Shown one piece after another: positions 6,199-9,108 of a DNA stretch of 9,108 bases (within the stretch, counting starts at the first letter, position 1; each line of letters opens with the position of its first letter). The position numbers and the translations under genes were made by a program. The notes beneath the pieces were generated by a model. The model was not told the origin of the DNA, searched no databases, and worked only from the letters and a program-made list of their open reading frames with translations. The stretch spans positions 6,372 to 15,479 of the forward strand of contig PKWD01000043.1 in assembly GCA_003131945.1 (NCBI GenBank), read 5' to 3'. Source of the DNA: Acidimicrobiaceae bacterium (GTDB taxonomy: Bacteria; Actinomycetota; Acidimicrobiia; Acidimicrobiales; UBA8190).

Positions 6199-6492
6199 CC
6201 GACCTCCATTCCCGAGCCCGATCGATGGACATCGGTGCCTACTCTACGGATTCTCGAGCTGCGCCGCGATCGGAGGTCGGAGTTGCCTACAGACGTCCTC
6301 TCGCGTCAGACGCCCGAGGGCAGCCCGACGCCGACAATTTCAACTGGGGACCCCCGCCGTCGAGAGAAACTGGCGTACTGCCAGTGAATACAGGGGTACT
6401 ACTCATCAGGCCGTTCGACGAACGCATAGAGTGAGCTGATTTCATTCTCGTCGAGGACCACAAAGTCGTTTCCGGTCGCGGAATCAGGACGC
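6199..6492. other. Intergenic region with little content
   Basis: No convincing gene on the plus strand. On the minus strand the frame ending at 6399 carries GNDFVVLDENEISSLYAFVE then RPDE, which reads like protein but lacks a start of its own; see the small Cys-protein entry upstream. The only other structure is the hairpin at 6369-6385. Confidence 0.4.
6369..6385 (-). terminator. Short hairpin followed by T-rich run, candidate minus-strand terminator
   Basis: On the minus strand ACTGGC, a 5-nt loop (AGTAC) and GCCAGT are followed by TTCTCTC. The stem has only 6 bp, so it is weak. It lies 107 nt past the stop of the small Cys protein but only 13 nt past the stop of the neighbouring frame at 6399. 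Confidence 0.4.
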
Positions 6493-6735
6493 TCAGGCGG
6501 CCCGAAGGTCCAGGAGGTCCGGATCGCATTTCCAACAGTGGTAGCTGCGGTGAGGGTGACTCTGCTCAGGGAAGCGTGAATCCAGAGAATCACTGAAACC
6601 TTCCAACGCTTCGTAGCCGACGAACTCGTCTTCCGCATCATCGAAATACGCGTCGGGGAGGAGACGCTCTGCGAGCGCCCTACGCCGGGATTCTGGCTGG
6701 AATAGTCGGCAACCGACACAGGTTGAGACCTTCAT
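6493..6735 (-). CDS. Hypothetical small four-cysteine protein (possible zinc ribbon)
   Basis: 80 aa: MKVSTCVGCRLF at the start, an acidic middle (DAYFDDAEDEFVGYEALEG) and a C-terminal SYHCWKCDPDLLDLRAA. C6/C9 and C67/C70 form two CxxC pairs 58 residues apart, which could bind one zinc ion. I do not recognise the family. Support: no plus-strand gene overlaps the body of the frame, so it is not a shadow; the amino acid composition is balanced; about two thirds of third positions are G or C. Against: no ribosome-binding site is visible, and its ATG interlocks with that of the divergent dehydrogenase in CATG, so its promoter would lie inside that gene. The downstream neighbouring frame also looks protein-like, so the gene may be longer and frameshifted. 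Confidence 0.5.
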   Translation of the reverse strand: MKVSTCVGCRLFQPESRRRALAERLLPDAYFDDAEDEFVGYEALEGFSDSLDSRFPEQSHPHRSYHCWKCDPDLLDLRAA

Positions 6736-7681
6736 GAACACCGTTGTTGTCGCAAGTGCGTACGGCGGACCAGAAGTCCTATCGGTCTTCGATGAGCCGG
6801 AACCCGTACCAGGTCCCCGAGAAGTCTTAATCAAGGTCCTAGCGGCCGGCGCGAACCCGGCCGACTACAAACTCTACAGCGGCGCCTACGGAAAGGATCC
6901 CTCCCAACTGCCCATTCGTGTCGGCACGGAGGCGGCCGGTGTGGTGAGTGCCGTAGGTGACGAAGCCGAAGGGCCATCGGGTCCCATCCACCCCGGCGAT
7001 GAGGTCGTCGCCTACCGGATCCAAGGTGCCTATGCCGCCCAAGTCGTGGTGGCCGGGTCGGCGGTGGTGCCCAAGCCATCGACGCTCTCCTTCCAGGAGG
7101 CCGGCGGTCTCATGCTGACCGGGAGCACCGCCGTGCATGCGCTCACCGTGACGGGCGTCACCTCCGGCGACACCGTCGTCGTTCACGGGGCGTCAGGCGG
7201 AGTCGGCCTCATGGCCGTCCAGCTCGCCTTCAACGCCGGAGCGCGGGTCATCGGTACAGCCAGCGAGGCCAGCCATGACTACCTGCGCAAGCTCGGCGCC
7301 GAGCCGGTGATCTATGGCGATGGCCTCGTCGAGCGGATCCGTGCCCTCGCTCCCGATGGAGTGGGCGCCGCCGTCGACACCGTGGGCAGCGACGAGGCGG
7401 TCGATGCTTCTGTCGCCCTCGTCGCCGACCGCGACCGGATCGTTACCATTGCCGCCTTCCGGCGAGGTATTGAGCTCGGCATCAAGGTCATCGGTGGTGC
7501 CCCCGGCGCGGACCCCGGTACGGAGATCCGCGCTGCTGCGCGACTGGAACTCGTCCGCCAAGCCGAGGCAGGCCAGCTCCGGGGCCGAGTAGCCCGCGCG
7601 TACCCGCTAAGTGAAGCGACGGCAGCCCACCGGGAGCTGATGTCGGGGCACACCCACGGAAAGATCGTCCTTATCCCCTGA
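6734..7681 (+). CDS. NADPH:quinone reductase-like medium-chain dehydrogenase (zinc-independent)
   Basis: Cytosolic oxidoreductase of 315 aa, full length for the quinone oxidoreductase branch of the medium-chain dehydrogenase superfamily, which reduces quinones or enones with NADPH. MNTVVVASAYGGPEVL (1-16) is the classic N-terminus, followed by GPREVLIKVLAAGANPADYK (27-46), GTEAAGVVSAVG (64-75), the nucleotide-binding motif VVVHGASGGVGLMAVQLA (148-165) and a C-terminal HTHGKIVLIP (306-315). The catalytic-zinc cysteine/histidine set of alcohol dehydrogenases is missing, as expected for this branch. The start is set by the N-terminal family pattern; the ribosome-binding site is weak (AGGTTGAG region). 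It is divergent from the small Cys protein and convergent with the membrane-protein gene. Substrate unknown. Confidence 0.92.
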   Translation: MNTVVVASAYGGPEVLSVFDEPEPVPGPREVLIKVLAAGANPADYKLYSGAYGKDPSQLPIRVGTEAAGVVSAVGDEAEGPSGPIHPGDEVVAYRIQGAYAAQVVVAGSAVVPKPSTLSFQEAGGLMLTGSTAVHALTVTGVTSGDTVVVHGASGGVGLMAVQLAFNAGARVIGTASEASHDYLRKLGAEPVIYGDGLVERIRALAPDGVGAAVDTVGSDEAVDASVALVADRDRIVTIAAFRRGIELGIKVIGGAPGADPGTEIRAAARLELVRQAEAGQLRGRVARAYPLSEATAAHRELMSGHTHGKIVLIP

Positions 7682-7761
7682 CCAGGACCGTCGCACAAAA
7701 GAACCTCCGTATCCATGCCTGCAAGAACACATCGGGCGGGTGCCGTGTCTGAGTGAATACC

Positions 7762-7773
7762 GAGCGAGCGCTC
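7762..7773. promoter_or_regulatory. GAGCG-AG-CGCTC inverted repeat, operator-like
   Basis: A 12-bp element with perfect 5-bp arms in the gap between convergent genes. It resembles half-sites of some actinobacterial TetR-family operators, but no start codon lies downstream on either strand in a useful place. Operator function is weakly supported. Confidence 0.2.
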
Positions 7774-7780
7774 AATTGTT

Positions 7781-7816
7781 CCGGCGCCGACCCGGGATAG
7801 CAACTTCAGGCGCCGG
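7781..7816. terminator. Inverted repeat CCGGCGCC / GGCGCCGG between convergent genes
   Basis: Perfect 8-bp arms (7781-7788 and 7809-7816) around a 20-nt loop, 99 bp past the dehydrogenase stop and 152 bp past the end of the membrane-protein gene. The location suits a bidirectional terminator, but no T-run follows. The rest of 7682-7968 contains no gene that I can support. Confidence 0.4.
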
Positions 7817-7968
7817 CACCGCCCGATGCTCGCGCAAGATTGCACCTCACGTCACGATTCCAAATGAGCTACACGTAGATCCCCCAGGCATAACTGGACA
7901 CGGCAGGGATCCCGAGTGGCCGAACCGTTGACGCGAGCACCAGACTCAGCGTCCCAAGGTCCCCACAA

Positions 7969-8346
7969 TCACGACGCTTCACGCTCGAGATGGGCCTTGT
8001 GAGCGAGCTTGATGACCTCCTCTGACACTGAACGCTTGTTGCCTTCATGGGCCGGATGGTGCGCCGGGCAAGCAAGATACGGGGTGCCTTCGACTGGCTT
8101 CCCCAGTCGTAGACATCCTTTGACGTGGCAATTGTGGTGGCGGTAGATGGTGATGATGCTGCCGAGGATGAGGAAGTCAGGAATTGCCCCGCCGAAGCCG
8201 GACCAGAACCCGTACCAAGTACCCGACTCGGCATCCGCCCCGGTGTAACGCAGGAACCAGTGAGCTGAGTCCGTCCAAAACGCAATCGCGAATATCAAGA
8301 CAATGGCTACGACGAAAAGCAGCCCAACAACGAGCCGTCGTTTCAT
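7969..8346 (-). CDS. Two-helix membrane protein with C-terminal Cys/His zinc-type motif (actinophage-like)
   Basis: 125 aa. Residues 5-25 (LVVGLLFVVAIVLIFAIAFW core) form a first membrane segment and 51-68 (GGAIPDFLILGSIITIY) a second. These are followed by a short soluble tail with HNCHVKGCLRLGKPVEGTPY (71-90), LACPAHHPAH (91-100), and a charged helix to the end. C73, C78, C93 and H96/H97 could form one zinc site. From memory, an HNCHVxGC...GTPY..C..HH tail on small membrane proteins recurs in actinobacteriophages and their hosts; the function is not known to me. The ATG at 8346 is preceded by GGGAG at good spacing; the open upstream extension to 8547 looks non-coding. The first codons are richer in A/T (AAA, GTT, ATA, TTT) than neighbouring genes, which would fit phage origin. 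Confidence 0.75.
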   Translation of the reverse strand: MKRRLVVGLLFVVAIVLIFAIAFWTDSAHWFLRYTGADAESGTWYGFWSGFGGAIPDFLILGSIITIYRHHNCHVKGCLRLGKPVEGTPYLACPAHHPAHEGNKRSVSEEVIKLAHKAHLEREAS

Positions 8347-8775
8347 GGCGATGCTCCCGACCTCTCTGTTTTCAAATTCGGTCCCGGACAACTCTTTTGA
8401 ACCAAACTGACTGAACAGCCCAGTCCTTTCGCCCTCACCCACTGGAATCAAGGAAGAACCACTCGAGATCTCTTGAACGTCCTTGGTATGAAAATACTGG
8501 CTCTTTCCAGCAATCTTCGGTCGAGCAACCGGGTAGCGGCGGAACAATACGACAGAAGCCCCGCGCTGTCTATGCCCGTGTCGGTCCCACCTCGCTGAGG
8601 CGCGATCGCTCGCCGTCCGCGATTCGGCGCGATCCCTGTCGGCGCTGGCCGGAGCCGACCTGGCAAGGGACGAACAATCCGGCAGGGCTATCTAGGAACC
8701 AACCGTTCTATCGGCGTCTGCAGCACGCATCGTGGGCATACCGCCATGGTGGAGGCTCCACATATAAGCGATGGG
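8347..8775. other. Intergenic region, no supported gene
   Basis: Only short or low-complexity frames are present. Minor structures: a 9-bp direct repeat GGCGCGATC at 8599 and 8626, and a 13-bp palindrome GTGGAG-G-CTCCAC at 8749-8761, just 14 bp past the stop of the SRPBCC gene on the minus strand. Neither has an obvious role. The promoter of the membrane-protein gene should lie in 8347-8450, but I see no convincing -10/-35 pair. Confidence 0.4.
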
Positions 8776-9108
8776 TTATAGATCGTTAGTTGTTGGCGCT
8801 TCCTGTACTTCAGCCGGGTGTTCGGTACATAGCTCGTCGAGACACTCCAACGTCTTCGTCATGGCCTCGATCCCTATCCTGCCGTTGTTAATTTTGACCC
8901 GCCCCTGTTCCGGCCAACGGGCGCAGTCGAAGATCTCGGTCACGATCGTTGCGTTGGCGCCGTCGGGAGCGCCCCACGGGTGTTTCCAGACGGGCTGGTC
9001 CACGTCGCGTCGCCGTGGTTCCCAGGTGATGCGCCGATTCAACTCGTACTCGACGACGTGGTTGGCCATCTCATAGTCGCTGAACTCCGAGAAGTACCGT
9101 CTCAGCAC
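8776..9108 (-). CDS. SRPBCC-fold (polyketide cyclase/AHSA1-like) family protein, C-terminal part
   Basis: The last 110 codons of a gene that enters from the right edge; the GTG at the window end need not be its start. MANHVVEYELNRRITWEPRR is the typical strand pattern in which the domain compares a ligand pocket wall (xVVEYExNRRIxW). It is followed by GANATIVTEIFDCARWPEQG, the xTxVTExFD strand, and a long C-terminal helix (IGIEAMTKTLECLDELCTEH) that covers the hydrophobic pocket. The tail HPAEVQEAPTTNDL is probably disordered. Proteins of this fold bind hydrophobic ligands; in this branch the ligand is usually unknown. It is on the same strand as the membrane-protein gene, but 429 bp separate them, so an operon is unlikely. 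Confidence 0.75.
   Translation of the reverse strand: MLRRYFSEFSDYEMANHVVEYELNRRITWEPRRRDVDQPVWKHPWGAPDGANATIVTEIFDCARWPEQGRVKINNGRIGIEAMTKTLECLDELCTEHPAEVQEAPTTNDL

Noticed and set aside
8599..8634. Direct repeat GGCGCGATC as a possible attachment site
   Set aside because: Nine bases of common GC-rich sequence, no integrase, no tRNA and no flanking element.
8688..8747. 19-residue minus-strand frame with a CPRC motif and GGAG upstream, after the SRPBCC gene
   Set aside because: Too short to separate from chance; GGAG belongs to the palindrome at 8749-8761. Nothing else supports it.

Overview
The window is GC-rich bacterial DNA with the look of an actinobacterium. The signs are abundant GTG starts, strong GC preference at third codon positions, apparently leaderless genes (a TAnnnT hexamer 7-8 nt before the start codon), and protein families typical of actinobacterial catabolic and accessory regions. 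I cannot name a genus. There are no rRNA or tRNA genes, no insertion sequence and no CRISPR array.

Layout, left to right. (1) 1-2076: a minus-strand pair encodes a pyridoxamine-phosphate-oxidase-fold (flavin/F420 split-barrel) protein and a fumarylacetoacetate-hydrolase-family enzyme that runs off the left edge. They overlap by GTGA, so translation is probably coupled. A divergent TetR-family regulator (+) faces them across a short AT-rich gap holding a near-ideal palindromic operator. (2) 2077-3028: a hairpin between convergent units, then the frameshifted remains of a small GlsB/YeaQ-type membrane protein (minus), then about 370 bp of GC-rich, hairpin-containing sequence with no convincing gene. 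(3) 3029-6198: two minus-strand enzymes, an FAD-dependent oxidoreductase of the fumarate reductase/3-ketosteroid dehydrogenase flavoprotein type and an M20-family amidohydrolase. They are separated by about 0.5 kb with two strong hairpins, so they are probably separate transcripts. (4) 6199-7681: a probable small four-cysteine protein (minus) whose start codon interlocks with that of a divergent quinone-oxidoreductase-like dehydrogenase (+). (5) 7682-9108: a convergent gap with an inverted repeat, a two-helix membrane protein with a Cys/His zinc-type motif like those of actinophage membrane proteins (minus), a roughly 0.4 kb gap, and the C-terminal part of an SRPBCC-fold protein (minus) entering from the right edge.

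The best-supported functional unit is TetR + PPOX + FAA hydrolase: a small regulated catabolic operon whose substrate cannot be read from sequence. The other enzymes (flavoprotein, amidohydrolase, enone/quinone reductase) fit a general catabolic neighbourhood but do not form an obvious pathway. I did not find a complete new multi-gene system. The points most worth a second look are the TetR operator, the broken GlsB-like gene, the interlocked CATG start pair with its small Cys protein, the phage-like zinc-motif membrane protein, and a plus-oriented terminator-like hairpin with no gene in front of it.
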